From contig NZ_BROB01000004.1 of NCBI RefSeq assembly GCF_024345185.1, forward strand, positions 1 through 64,000: 64,000 bases of DNA, in the 5' to 3' direction. Each line of letters opens with the position of its first letter. Within the stretch, counting starts at the first letter, position 1. Shown one piece after another: positions 8,218-16,228 of this stretch. Made by a program: the position numbers and the translations under genes. Source of the DNA: Levilactobacillus humaensis (GTDB taxonomy: Bacteria > Bacillota > Bacilli > Lactobacillales > Lactobacillaceae). Under the pieces are notes generated by a model. It was not told where the DNA came from. It worked only from the letters and a program-made list of their open reading frames with translations, and made no database searches.

Positions 8218-8571
8218 CTACTCACCCCTCATCAGACGCTTGATAAGTGCCAGATCCTCAGGTGGGATCGGCTTACCATCGTACGTCTTAATGATTTCCT
8301 CATTATCAATTGCTTCTTTAAGATCGATCTGTTTCGGCTCATCCGATCTAGATAGGGTCTCAGGATTGCCTAAAAGGTAGTCAACAGAAACATTTAGCAC
8401 CGCACTGACTTTTTCAAGCACTTCCCGGCTAGGCTTTACGCCGTTAGGATATGTTTTGGATGGTTTCCAAGTGTAGATGCTCTTTTCACCTATCCCAGCA
8501 CGTCGCGCAACTTCAGCTATGGAAAATCCGTTATTCTTTGCAGTGGTTTTAACCCGTTCGAATAGTGTCAT
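8218..8571 (-). CDS. CI-like prophage repressor (XRE family)
   Basis: A 117-residue protein with an N-terminal HTH_3 domain (residues about 5-65: FSIAEVARRAGIGEKSIYTW ... LNVSVDYLLG). It lacks a LexA-like self-cleavage domain, consistent with control by the adjacent ImmA-like protease. It faces the Cro-like gene across a 277-base operator region and probably maintains lysogeny by binding the GTACTA repeats there. Confidence 0.9.
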   Translation of the reverse strand: MTLFERVKTTAKNNGFSIAEVARRAGIGEKSIYTWKPSKTYPNGVKPSREVLEKVSAVLNVSVDYLLGNPETLSRSDEPKQIDLKEAIDNEEIIKTYDGKPIPPEDLALIKRLMRGE

Positions 8572-8602
8572 GTCAACACTCCTAACGGTGCTTTCTTAAT
8601 AT

Positions 8603-8837
8603 TGTACTAAAAAAGTACTAGAATTCATTGACAAAGTACTAGATTGGTATTATATTAATACTTGTACCAAGTTGTTAAACAGCGTACACAAAAACCAAAT
8701 TAGTAATTTATCAGCTGGCAGGCTATCAGAATTACCATTTAAAGGCGTTTATTACGCTTATTTATGTATGTAATTTTAGTACTAATATGGTATTAAGTCA
8801 ACAAAGTTTAACAACTTTGTACTAGTTATGTACAAAG
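8603..8837. promoter_or_regulatory. Lysis/lysogeny operator region
   Basis: Contains repeated GTACTA-centred sites: AAAGTACTAGA at 8612-8622 and 8633-8643 (21 bases apart, two helical turns), TTTAGTACTAA at 8775-8784, and paired half-sites TTTGTACTA / TATGTACAAA at about 8817-8836. A 12-bp inverted pair, AAGTTGTTAAAC (8669-8680) and GTTTAACAACTT (8805-8816), brackets the middle. These are likely CI/Cro binding sites. Confidence 0.7.
8649..8678 (-). promoter_or_regulatory. Leftward promoter for the repressor operon
   Basis: On the minus strand: TTAACA (8673-8678), 18-bp spacer, perfect TATAAT (8649-8654). The first GTACTA repeats lie immediately downstream, which suits autoregulation. Confidence 0.65.
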
Positions 8838-8848
8838 GAGGCCAGAAG

Positions 8849-9076
8849 ATGGCAGACAAGTGGGAATGGGAAGCAGAACTGAAACGGGCCCATTTAATCC
8901 AAGAAGATGTTGGAAAGGTTTTAGGCTTGAGTAAAAGCCAGATGTCCCACCTAGTAAGAAAAATGATTATTGGGAAAGGACTTACTGCATCCGAGCTAGA
9001 CAAGCAACGATGGACTGATGCAGTGGAATACGTTCGGTTCCGTAAGAACAAGCTTCAGGAGCTAGCCAAGAAATAG
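8849..9076 (+). CDS. Cro-like early regulator
   Basis: A 75-residue protein with a helix-turn-helix-like segment (QEDVGKVLGLSKSQMSHLVR, residues about 18-37). It is the first rightward gene opposite the CI-like repressor. The ATG at 8849 follows AAAGGAGG; a nearer-upstream ATG at 8828 lies before that site. The Cro role is inferred from position, size and HTH. Confidence 0.75.
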   Translation: MADKWEWEAELKRAHLIQEDVGKVLGLSKSQMSHLVRKMIIGKGLTASELDKQRWTDAVEYVRFRKNKLQELAKK

Positions 9077-9089
9077 GAGGGCAAGAATT

Positions 9090-9347
9090 ATGGATTTTGA
9101 TTATTTCGCGCAGGAAGTAATGGCGCTAGCAGTTCAAAAGAAGTTACAAGCGGATTTAAATTCTATCAAGTCTGCAATCAGTTACGCCGCAGTAATGGGT
9201 GACGATGAAGCCAAGGTTATCCCAGATGGGCTTATCCCTGTTGCGGTCTTAGAAGCCCTAGGAGATTACGGCATCACCGCGCGAATCGAGCAGTCTGAAG
9301 ATGATAGTCTAACTTACTACTTCAATATTGAGAAAGCAGGTCAGTAA
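9090..9347 (+). CDS. Phage early protein of unknown function
   Basis: 85 residues, acidic, no membrane segment or known motif recognised. Ribosome site AGGAGG lies before the ATG. It follows the Cro-like gene by 13 bases and belongs to the early operon. Confidence 0.65.
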   Translation: MDFDYFAQEVMALAVQKKLQADLNSIKSAISYAAVMGDDEAKVIPDGLIPVAVLEALGDYGITARIEQSEDDSLTYYFNIEKAGQ

Positions 9348-9349
9348 TC

Positions 9350-9424
9350 ATGGTACTTTTAATTTCAGCTTCAGTATTTAGTTGGCTAGTTGGCCGCTAC
9401 GGTTGGGATCACGTATTCGACTAG
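9350..9424 (+). CDS. 24-residue hydrophobic peptide
   Basis: Starts 2 bases after the previous stop and reads MVLLISASVFSWLVGRYG..., a single hydrophobic segment with a charged tail. Its tight packing between two genes supports translation, but size makes the call uncertain. Confidence 0.4.
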   Translation: MVLLISASVFSWLVGRYGWDHVFD

Positions 9425-9435
9425 GAGGCAAAGCG

Positions 9436-9705
9436 ATGGACAATTTAATTGTAGGGTTGTCAAACCTTTTCAAGCAAGCCTACCAGCAAGGGCTGGAAGA
9501 CGGCCGCAAGGAAGCGACTGTAACGCCGGAATTGCTGGACAGAAAAGAAATTAGCAAGCGTGTACTACACGTAGCCCCCAACACAGCAGACCAATTCTAT
9601 TTGTACCAGCCGGGCTTTCCTTATATGGAACAGAACGGCAAGCGGAAATATTATTTGCCAGCCGTGAGTGAGTGGCTGATGAAGAATCAACAAATTACAG
9701 AATAA
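9436..9705 (+). CDS. DUF771-like phage DNA-binding protein
   Basis: 89 residues. ATG 9436 follows AGGAGGC. The C-terminal half (LDRKEISKRVLHVAPNTADQ ... YYLPAVSEWL) resembles the DUF771/excisionase-like fold, in which a winged helix reads DNA. In this position such proteins often regulate early genes or assist excision. The family call is from pattern recognition only. Confidence 0.6.
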   Translation: MDNLIVGLSNLFKQAYQQGLEDGRKEATVTPELLDRKEISKRVLHVAPNTADQFYLYQPGFPYMEQNGKRKYYLPAVSEWLMKNQQITE

Positions 9706-9706
9706 T

Positions 9707-9719
9707 ACCTAGGCGGGTA
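9707..9719 (+). repeat. Thirteen-bp prophage motif, copy 2
   Basis: Exact second copy of ACCTAGGCGGGTA, lying just before the next small gene. Confidence 0.55.
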
Positions 9720-9726
9720 ATGAACT

Positions 9727-9822
9727 ATGGAATCATTAATTATTTTTATCGCGGTGTTCGGCATCGGTGGGGCACTACGAGTGATTTACGAGAAGAAACA
9801 CGAAAGGAAGCACAAACGATGA
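9727..9822 (+). CDS. 31-residue membrane peptide
   Basis: Reads MESLIIFIAVFGIGGALRVI then a highly basic tail. One transmembrane helix is predicted by eye. Its stop codon overlaps the next start as ATGA, which supports real translation coupled to the downstream gene. Confidence 0.5.
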   Translation: MESLIIFIAVFGIGGALRVIYEKKHERKHKR

Positions 9823-9962
9823 AGCTAAACGAGATTATAGCTGAAAATTTACGCGTAGGAATGGCGCTTAAAAATTTAAGTGTTGGCGAGATTGCAAAAG
9901 AAACGGGGTTGTCGATAAATACAGTGATTACTACTGGCTTGGATGCCATGATGTTTCTCTAA
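9819..9962 (+). CDS. Short HTH protein, possibly frameshifted
   Basis: 47 residues with an HTH-like stretch (LSVGEIAKETGLSINTV). It ends early at 9962. In the -1 frame an uninterrupted reading frame runs on to 10108 and overlaps the Gam gene start, as a normal phage gene would. The HTH gene may therefore be the 5' part of a longer gene broken by an indel or joined by frameshifting. Confidence 0.45.
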   Translation: MKLNEIIAENLRVGMALKNLSVGEIAKETGLSINTVITTGLDAMMFL

Positions 9963-10108
9963 TCGAAAAATACCAAGACGGTGACGAATTTTTCCGTAAA
10001 GTTATTCGCCGGTCAACCTTGTGGAAAGAAATTATTTTGCGATTGAGAGAAGTCCCAGAAGGATTCAATTTCGATATTGAGGATGGTGAACCAGAATGGA
10101 CGCGTTAG
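9872..10108 (+). pseudogene. Open frame lacking a start, probable 3' part of the HTH gene
   Basis: The frame opens after a stop at 9869-9871 and has no ATG or GTG. It encodes ...YYWLGCHDVSLIEKYQDGDE and continues to EDGEPEWTR, which looks like real coding sequence. The stop (10106-10108) overlaps the ATG of the Gam-like gene at 10096. The only alternative starts are internal TTG codons past 10015. Bounds are those of the open frame. Confidence 0.45.
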
Positions 10109-10641
10109 AAAAATACGATTTAGAAAACGATAGTGAGATTAGTAAGCCCAAGTTTCAAGTGAAAGACCTAAGTTCAGCCACGTGGGTGATGCGCAAACTC
10201 CGGGCACTGGACGCCAATGATTCTGAAATTAATGTCACAGCGGATGACCAAATTCAAGCTATTCAAGGCTGGCGAGACCAACAATTGGCCGATAACGATG
10301 TTAATCGCGGCTTTTTAGAGGGATATTTAGGGGCCTACCTGGACAAGCTCCGGGAAGATGACCCGAAGGCCAGAATTAAAACACCGTATGGGACGGTTTC
10401 CACACGGAAAACGCCGGCCAGTGTACAGTGGAATGAAAAAAATGTACTGGCTAGCCTGGAAGACCAGAGTCTCACTGACTTTATCCGAATCAAGAAAGAA
10501 CCAGATAAGAAGGCTATCAAGAAGGCATTTAGTTTTGTAGGTGGCCACTATCTCAATGCCGACGGCCAGGAATTAAAGGGGGCCATCGAGAAACCAGAAC
10601 ACATTTCGCTGGTGGTGAAGACGGATGTACCAACTCCGTAG
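10096..10641 (+). CDS. gam: Gam-like host-nuclease inhibitor
   Basis: 181 residues of the phage Mu Gam-like family, which binds the ends of double-stranded DNA and protects them from RecBCD/AddAB. Recognised from the middle of the protein (IQGWRDQQLADNDVNRGFLE ... KTPYGTVSTRKTP ... VQWNE) and helical N-terminus. It overlaps the helicase gene by 17 bases and opens the replication/recombination block. Confidence 0.8.
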   Translation: MDALEKYDLENDSEISKPKFQVKDLSSATWVMRKLRALDANDSEINVTADDQIQAIQGWRDQQLADNDVNRGFLEGYLGAYLDKLREDDPKARIKTPYGTVSTRKTPASVQWNEKNVLASLEDQSLTDFIRIKKEPDKKAIKKAFSFVGGHYLNADGQELKGAIEKPEHISLVVKTDVPTP

Positions 10642-12001
10642 TTACCAGGAAGAGGCAGTTAAATCGGCACGAGATGCCGTTACTGCTGGCCACCGGGGGA
10701 TAGTCATCCAATCGCCACCACGGACTGGGAAGACAGTCATCATGGCCGATATCGCGAGGAGTGCCACCAAGCAATGCAACCGGGTTTTGTTTATCGTGCA
10801 TCGCGCCGAGATACTGGCCCAGGCCCGTGAAACTTTCCGTACCGATGGAGTCAACATGCGATTTTGTCAGATGGGGATGGTGCAGACTATCACCCGCCAC
10901 GTGGACGAACTGAAGACACCCACGATAATCATCGTAGATGAGGCTCACCACGCGCTGTCACGGTCTTATCGGAAGATACTGGATAACTTCCCTCAATCGG
11001 TGAAGCTGCTGTTCACGGCCACCCCATGGCGTATGGACGGCAAGGGACTTGATGGAGTAGCCGACACCCTTATCCAAGGCAAGCCAATTAGCTGGTTGAT
11101 GAATAACGGGTTCCTAGCTCCGGTAGACTACTACGCACCGTCTGGCCTGGATAACTCCCAGCTAAAGACGAAGCGAAACGGTGAATTCGATGAAAATTCG
11201 ATTGAGCAAGCTATGAAGCCGAAGATATACGGGGATACCGTCGCTCACTACCAAAAACTAGCAGCGGGTAAGCAAGCGATCGCCTATGCGTACAACGTTG
11301 CGAGCGCGAAGCGTCTGGCCGATGCGTTTAATGCCGCCGGGATAACGGCACGGTCCGTATCAGGTAAGACGAAGAAGAAAGACCGCGAGCGGATAGTAGC
11401 GGCCTACCGAGCAGGCAAGATTCAAGTGGTGACCAACGCGGAACTCTTTACCGAAGGCTTAGACCTTCCCAACGTCGATTGTGTCATCATGCTACGGCCC
11501 ACTCAGTCACTATCGCTGTATCTGCAATTCGCGATGCGGTCAATGAACCCACGTGAAGGCAAGACAGCCGTGATTATTGACCACGTAAATAACGTGGAAA
11601 GATTCGGATTGCCTACCATAGACCGGGTATGGACACTAGGTGGCCGTGACAAACACAGCAAGTCTAGTAATGGCGAGCCAATCAAGTCAGTAACCGTGTG
11701 CCCGATGTGTTTTGCGACGTTTTATCGCCACGGGGATGAGTGCCCGTTTTGTGGGGCCTTACTCACCGAAGAAGAAACCATTGCGGTTGACCCGAACGCC
11801 AAACTAAAAAAGGTGGAGGCCGATAAGCGAGTGGCTCTGGCCAAACGGCTAGCAGAAGATCGGGCCATGGATGCGGTGGCCGATAAGTCACCGGCAGAGT
11901 TGAAAACTTACGCGGAGATTAAAGCGTACGGAAAACTGCATGGATATAAGCCCGGTTGGGCCTACTTCCAAGCCAAACTGAAAGGACTGATTAGAAAGTG
12001 A
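10625..12001 (+). CDS. Phage superfamily II DNA/RNA helicase
   Basis: 458 residues. Motif I PPRTGKT (about residue 31-37), motif II DEAH (about 105), motif III TATPW (about 135), and a helicase C domain with ELFTEGLDLPNVD and QFAMRSMNPREGK. A C-terminal zinc ribbon CPMC...CPFC is followed by a basic tail. Such SSL2-type helicases sit in replication modules of lactic siphophages. It unwinds nucleic acid using ATP; the exact role in replication or recombination is inferred from neighbours. Confidence 0.92.
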   Translation: MYQLRSYQEEAVKSARDAVTAGHRGIVIQSPPRTGKTVIMADIARSATKQCNRVLFIVHRAEILAQARETFRTDGVNMRFCQMGMVQTITRHVDELKTPTIIIVDEAHHALSRSYRKILDNFPQSVKLLFTATPWRMDGKGLDGVADTLIQGKPISWLMNNGFLAPVDYYAPSGLDNSQLKTKRNGEFDENSIEQAMKPKIYGDTVAHYQKLAAGKQAIAYAYNVASAKRLADAFNAAGITARSVSGKTKKKDRERIVAAYRAGKIQVVTNAELFTEGLDLPNVDCVIMLRPTQSLSLYLQFAMRSMNPREGKTAVIIDHVNNVERFGLPTIDRVWTLGGRDKHSKSSNGEPIKSVTVCPMCFATFYRHGDECPFCGALLTEEETIAVDPNAKLKKVEADKRVALAKRLAEDRAMDAVADKSPAELKTYAEIKAYGKLHGYKPGWAYFQAKLKGLIRK

Positions 12002-12213
12002 AAACCAGACTTCGAGAGTTAAGAGAGGCATCAGGGATGACACAGGAAAGCGTGGCGTCTGTCATCGGTAGGACCAAACAAGCTGTTAGCTTGTATGAGA
12101 TTGGTACCCGTGAACCAAATGTTCAGAACCTAATTAAACTAGCCGATTTATTTCACGTAACTATCGATTATTTAGTGAAGAGGAGTGATGAAAATAATGT
12201 CAGTTTTACCTAA
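11998..12213 (+). CDS. XRE-family HTH regulator
   Basis: 71 residues, almost entirely one HTH_3 domain (LREASGMTQESVASVIGRTK ... LIKLADLFHVTIDYLV). The GTG start overlaps the helicase stop (GTGA) and the end overlaps the next gene, so it is translationally embedded in the replication operon. It could regulate early transcription. Confidence 0.85.
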   Translation: MKTRLRELREASGMTQESVASVIGRTKQAVSLYEIGTREPNVQNLIKLADLFHVTIDYLVKRSDENNVSFT

Positions 12214-12916
12214 AAATGAACCACATAAGCCAGCGGGAACCCCACGCAACTTCTTTATTTGGGGCGCTACCATGAGCGGCAAGAGTTTCCTAGCGGAGCA
12301 CTTCCCAAACACGCTGGTACTAAATACCGATGGCAACTCAGCAATGGGGACAGCCCCCAGCATTCAGATTCGCAACACCCGGAAAGCTGATGGGAGCCTA
12401 GACCAGAGCTGTATCAAGCAACTGGACGAGATCATTTTAGCCCTGGGTACCGAGGCCAACACCTACGAGACGGTAACACTGGATGTAATCGATGATATTT
12501 GTGGCCTGATTGAGCAAGCTGTATGCCTGAAAGCAGGAGTAGAAGCCCTGGCAGATATTGGTTATGGCAAGGGTTACGCGATGTTTAATTCGGCCTTGCA
12601 AGGGCTGGTAATGGATTTGAAGGCCCTACCACTCAACGTGGTTTACATCAGTCGTGAGGGTGAAGTAACTGACGATAATAATGTCACGACTAAAATCCCA
12701 TCACTGAAAACCAAGTACTACAACGTGGTGAACGGAAACTGCGACCTGGTGATCCACACACAACACGTTGGCAAGAATTATTTGCGAAACGTAACGGAGA
12801 TTCGCCGCCACTACCATGAAAGCCAGATTGACGATCCGCAGTTACTTCCAATCCTAAAGGCTATCCCGGGGGCCTTAACCCCGGAAACTAAAACTGTAAA
12901 GGCAGGTAATAAATAA
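12197..12916 (+). CDS. AAA-type nucleotide-binding protein (phage recombination/replication ATPase)
   Basis: 239 residues. Walker A GATMSGKS near residue 30 and a RecA-like core with TVTLDVIDDIC as a probable Walker B. It matches the AAA_24/Sak4-like ATPases that precede DUF669 genes in Lactobacillus phages and assist single-strand annealing. AGGAG at 12181-12185 lies 11 bases before ATG 12197; an ATG at 12188 is too close. It abuts the DUF669 gene. Confidence 0.8.
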   Translation: MSVLPKNEPHKPAGTPRNFFIWGATMSGKSFLAEHFPNTLVLNTDGNSAMGTAPSIQIRNTRKADGSLDQSCIKQLDEIILALGTEANTYETVTLDVIDDICGLIEQAVCLKAGVEALADIGYGKGYAMFNSALQGLVMDLKALPLNVVYISREGEVTDDNNVTTKIPSLKTKYYNVVNGNCDLVIHTQHVGKNYLRNVTEIRRHYHESQIDDPQLLPILKAIPGALTPETKTVKAGNK

Positions 12917-13521
12917 TGAGTTTACTAAGTTTAGCATCAGATACCCTGGATAATTTTGACGCAAAGAAGGACACGGTGGCCGCTGGTAATCAGGGGTTGC
13001 CCGATGGCGAGTACAACGTGGACGTAGAAGATATTTCACATGCCACTTACGATTCAGGTTGGGAATGCGTGAAGCTGGTGTTTGGCGTTTTGGACGGCGA
13101 GCACGCTGGCGAAAAGGAATACGACAACCTCAGTTTTGCCGAGAAGACTACCACCGGTAAGCCAATGCCCGATTTTGTTTTGAGCAATAACATCCGGTTT
13201 ATCACGAAACTAGGTGCCTTGATGGGTGTGCAGATTACACCACAGCATTTCGCCGGACCAACTGAAACCGAAGTACACGAGGCACTGGTAGCCGCCCTAG
13301 CCCCCGAAAAGGGTAAGGCCGTGGTACTGAAGGTTAAGCACACGCCAAATAAAAAGGACCCGTCGAACCCGTACGTGAACTATGAACTAGGCGAGGCTGA
13401 ACAGCCAGAGATTATTGATGTTACCGATGGCCAGTTACCCGATGCCATGACCCAACCGGCACCAACGCCAACAGATGATGATTTGCCACCAGTCACCGGG
13501 GCACAAAAATCTCCGTTCTAA
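12916..13521 (+). CDS. DUF669-family single-strand-binding-like protein
   Basis: 201 residues. The opening DTLDNFDAKKD ... LPDGEYNVDVEDI is typical of DUF669, whose members are thought to bind single-stranded DNA beside Sak4-like ATPases. The C-terminus is acidic and ends in Pro-Phe (TDDDLPPV ... KSPF), resembling the protein-docking tip of SSB. Function is inferred from this tail and the neighbourhood. Confidence 0.8.
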   Translation: MSLLSLASDTLDNFDAKKDTVAAGNQGLPDGEYNVDVEDISHATYDSGWECVKLVFGVLDGEHAGEKEYDNLSFAEKTTTGKPMPDFVLSNNIRFITKLGALMGVQITPQHFAGPTETEVHEALVAALAPEKGKAVVLKVKHTPNKKDPSNPYVNYELGEAEQPEIIDVTDGQLPDAMTQPAPTPTDDDLPPVTGAQKSPF

Positions 13522-13584
13522 ATTGATTAGCCGCAGTGACGGTATCCACCAGATGGGTGTAAGGCCCTAGATTGGAGGTTGAAG

Positions 13585-14370
13585 ATGCGTAACCTAGTCA
13601 AGTTTGCGGTGGCCTACGCCAAGGCAGGCTTTGCAGTGTTGCCGATGGTGGGGAAGCAACCACTGATGAAGTTCGCTGACCGGCCGCCACTCACCGTAGA
13701 GCAGATAGAGCAGTTTTGGCTGACTCACCCATACGCCCAGATAGCCTTACGTACGACTAACTTTTTCGTAGTCGATATTGACGAGCATCCGGACGGGGCA
13801 GACGGTTTCAAGACGTTTCGTGAGTTTGACCACCCGGAGTGGTTCCGCAACACCCTATCGCAGACTACCGCCGGTGGGGGCCGCCAACTTTTTTACCTGA
13901 AGCGAGACGATGCCGCAATCCAACAGAACATTGGGTGGCGACCGGGTATCGATATCAAGGCGCACGTGAATAACTACGTGGTAGTAGCCCCATCAGAACG
14001 GGATGGCCATCAGTACAAGTGGGAAAACAATAATCCGATTGTGACGGCTTCCCCCGAACTGGTGGCATCCATCAACCAGCGGCCCGACTACAAACCCAGT
14101 AGCCTCAGTATCGATTATGATGGCAAGACGGCCACAGCGGAATTGTTTGAAACTATCAGCAAAGGACTAGGCGATACAGGGGGCAGAAACAACGCCTTAG
14201 CGAGTTTCTCTGGTGGCCTACTCATTAGGGGCGTTGACCCTGAAAGTGTCCTAGACCTAGCAAGGATAGCCAATGCTAGGACACCTGACCAGCTTAGTGA
14301 AAAAGAACTGATTAGAACCGTAGAAAGTATGGTACGAAAAGAAATTAGACGAAGGGAGGCGCAGAGTTGA
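13585..14370 (+). CDS. Bifunctional primase/polymerase (Prim-Pol)
   Basis: 261 residues of the AEP Prim-Pol domain. Visible motifs: NFFVVDIDEHPDG with the metal-binding DxD (residues about 68-74), TAGGGRQLFY, and the IDIKAHVNNYVVVAPSERDG strand-helix. It makes primers for phage replication. ATG 13585 has GGAGG six bases upstream. The following VapE-like gene starts at the stop codon, giving a primase plus helicase pair. Confidence 0.9.
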   Translation: MRNLVKFAVAYAKAGFAVLPMVGKQPLMKFADRPPLTVEQIEQFWLTHPYAQIALRTTNFFVVDIDEHPDGADGFKTFREFDHPEWFRNTLSQTTAGGGRQLFYLKRDDAAIQQNIGWRPGIDIKAHVNNYVVVAPSERDGHQYKWENNNPIVTASPELVASINQRPDYKPSSLSIDYDGKTATAELFETISKGLGDTGGRNNALASFSGGLLIRGVDPESVLDLARIANARTPDQLSEKELIRTVESMVRKEIRRREAQS

Positions 14371-15629
14371 GTTTTGAAGAAGACGCAAAGAAATTACGCG
14401 AGCTAAACGCGAAAAAAATTATCCCGTTTGATAGCAAGATCGATTTCATGAAAAATGCTAACGGCAACATCAAGGCCAATTCAATCGAAAATGTGTGCTT
14501 GATTTTAGAGCACGATTCGGAACTGAAAGGCGAGTTTGCTTACAACGAATTTTCATACGAAACGGAATTCAAGAAGGATAGCCCCACACTCATGCTAGAA
14601 CATGGCCCGTTGCAAGATGAGTTCACACCAGCCTTACAGCGATACATGGAGAAGAAGTACCATGTCATGTTTCCGAAAAAGATTATTGAAGACTCAGTAA
14701 CCGAGGTTTCGCGACGGAATGTTTTCAATCCCGTGATTGAGTATTTTCAGCGGGTGCGCAAAGAGTGGGATGGCACCAAACGCGCGGCCGACTTTCTCCC
14801 AATGTATCTGGGCGTAGAACCATCCGAAACTACCACGTTAGAGACGAAGTTATTTTTCGTGGGGGCCGTGGCCAAGACGTTCAAGCCAGAAACCAAATTC
14901 GATTACGTCTTAGATTTGGTGGGTGGCCAAGGAACTGGGAAAACCACGCTGCTAAAAATGATGGCTAACGGCTGGTATACCGATCAGTTTACGGATTTTG
15001 AGAACAAGGATAATTTCGGGAATATGGTGCGTGCCTTGATTGTCAACGATGACGAGATGACCGCCACGAATAACAGCAGTTTCGAGATTCTGAAGAAGTT
15101 CATTTCGGGTGAGCAATTAGAATATCGGCCGGCGTATGGGCGTTACACCGTACGACGATACAAGAATTTCGTGATTGCCCGGACTACCAACGAGATTACT
15201 TACTTGAAGGATAAGACCGGTGAGCGGCGATTTATGCCGGTACTGGTACACCCGGAATTGCAGGAGAAGTCTCCCGTGACTGACCTTGACCAAACGACCA
15301 TTGACCAGCTATGGGGCGAGTTCGCAACCTACTACGCTGAAGGGTTCGATTTCGGACTCACGCAGGAGCAGGAGAAGCTGATGAACGAAAATCGCGAGCA
15401 GTTTAAGTATATCGATGCCGAGGAAGATGCGATTGAAGCCGCACTAGGAGCGATGAAGAAAGATTTCGTGATTAGCAGTGATATCGCGTTTCAGATGGGT
15501 GTACAAGACCTGGTAAAGAATCGCAAACTGGCAAAGAAAATTAAGTATGTGATGGATAATCACCCCGGCTGGGAGGCTGGCCAACAAAGAGTGATGGGTG
15601 TTCCGCGACGGGGGTACCGGCGAAAGTAG
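14367..15629 (+). CDS. VapE-like replicative ATPase/helicase
   Basis: 420 residues of the virulence-associated E family. Walker A GGQGTGKTTLLK near residue 192, Walker B region ALIVNDDEMTA, and the sensor-like RRYKNFVIARTTNEITYLKD followed by TGERRFMPV. It is expected to act as the superfamily III-type replicative helicase with the upstream Prim-Pol. The TTG start overlaps the previous stop codon (TTGA). Confidence 0.9.
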   Translation: MSFEEDAKKLRELNAKKIIPFDSKIDFMKNANGNIKANSIENVCLILEHDSELKGEFAYNEFSYETEFKKDSPTLMLEHGPLQDEFTPALQRYMEKKYHVMFPKKIIEDSVTEVSRRNVFNPVIEYFQRVRKEWDGTKRAADFLPMYLGVEPSETTTLETKLFFVGAVAKTFKPETKFDYVLDLVGGQGTGKTTLLKMMANGWYTDQFTDFENKDNFGNMVRALIVNDDEMTATNNSSFEILKKFISGEQLEYRPAYGRYTVRRYKNFVIARTTNEITYLKDKTGERRFMPVLVHPELQEKSPVTDLDQTTIDQLWGEFATYYAEGFDFGLTQEQEKLMNENREQFKYIDAEEDAIEAALGAMKKDFVISSDIAFQMGVQDLVKNRKLAKKIKYVMDNHPGWEAGQQRVMGVPRRGYRRK

Positions 15630-15863
15630 TAGCTGTAAGCGGTGTGTAGTTGGATTAGAGACTACGGCTGGCCCCTACGGCCCCAAGGTGTATATAGATA
15701 TGTAGATACTACTACATAAATATTATTATTATTATTTTTTATATAGTAATAGTGATATAGGGTATACAGCTAGTATGGGTGACAAAGTTAAAAATTACAG
15801 ACTACAGCACTACAAACGACGAAACGCATAGAGCGCCAAGCGATTTAGCGATTCAGTAGAATT
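15630..15863. other. AT-rich non-coding region after the replication block, possible origin
   Basis: No supported gene. Positions 15690-15780 are very AT-rich (ATTATTATTATTATT) and contain repeated CTAC/GTAG words including the inverted pair ATGTAG / CTACAT near 15699-15715. Location right after primase and helicase would suit a replication origin, but no iteron set was demonstrated. Confidence 0.35.
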
Positions 15864-15877
15864 GAGGTGTAGCAACT

Positions 15878-16228
15878 ACGAAAGAACAAATTATACAGAA
15901 TAAGATTCGGGTAGCCGTCTCAAAAGCAGATTGCACAATTTTCCGGGAGAATGTGGGAAAAGTAAGGATGGCTAATGGCAGAATGTTTGATACCGGGTTA
16001 CCGCGAGGCTTTCCAGACTTGTCAGGATTTCGCCACAGCGATCTTCAGGTTTTCTATATCGAAGTCAAAAATGAGAAAGGCAAGCCACGTGAAGATCAGA
16101 AACGGTTCCATCAGAGAATGATGCAACTGGGAGTTATCCATGGTATCGCCCGATCGCCCGAAGACGCTCTAAAAATTGTGAAGCTGGGATTAGTTGGATA
16201 TGGATGGAGTGAGTACGATGACACTTAA
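15878..16228 (+). CDS. VRR-NUC domain nuclease with non-canonical start
   Basis: About 116 residues. The VRR-NUC (PD-(D/E)XK) signature is clear: GLPRGFPDLSGFRHSDLQ then FYIEVKNEKGKPREDQKRF, with Asp and ExK catalytic residues. The conserved N-terminal helix (TKEQIIQNKIRVAVSKADC) is in frame but no ATG, GTG or TTG precedes it. GAGGTG at 15864-15869 is 8 bases from an ACG at 15878. A GTG at 15953 would delete the N-terminal helix. Likely a nuclease for replication or recombination intermediates. Confidence 0.7.
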   Translation, partial: TKEQIIQNKIRVAVSKADCTIFRENVGKVRMANGRMFDTGLPRGFPDLSGFRHSDLQVFYIEVKNEKGKPREDQKRFHQRMMQLGVIHGIARSPEDALKIVKLGLVGYGWSEYDDT

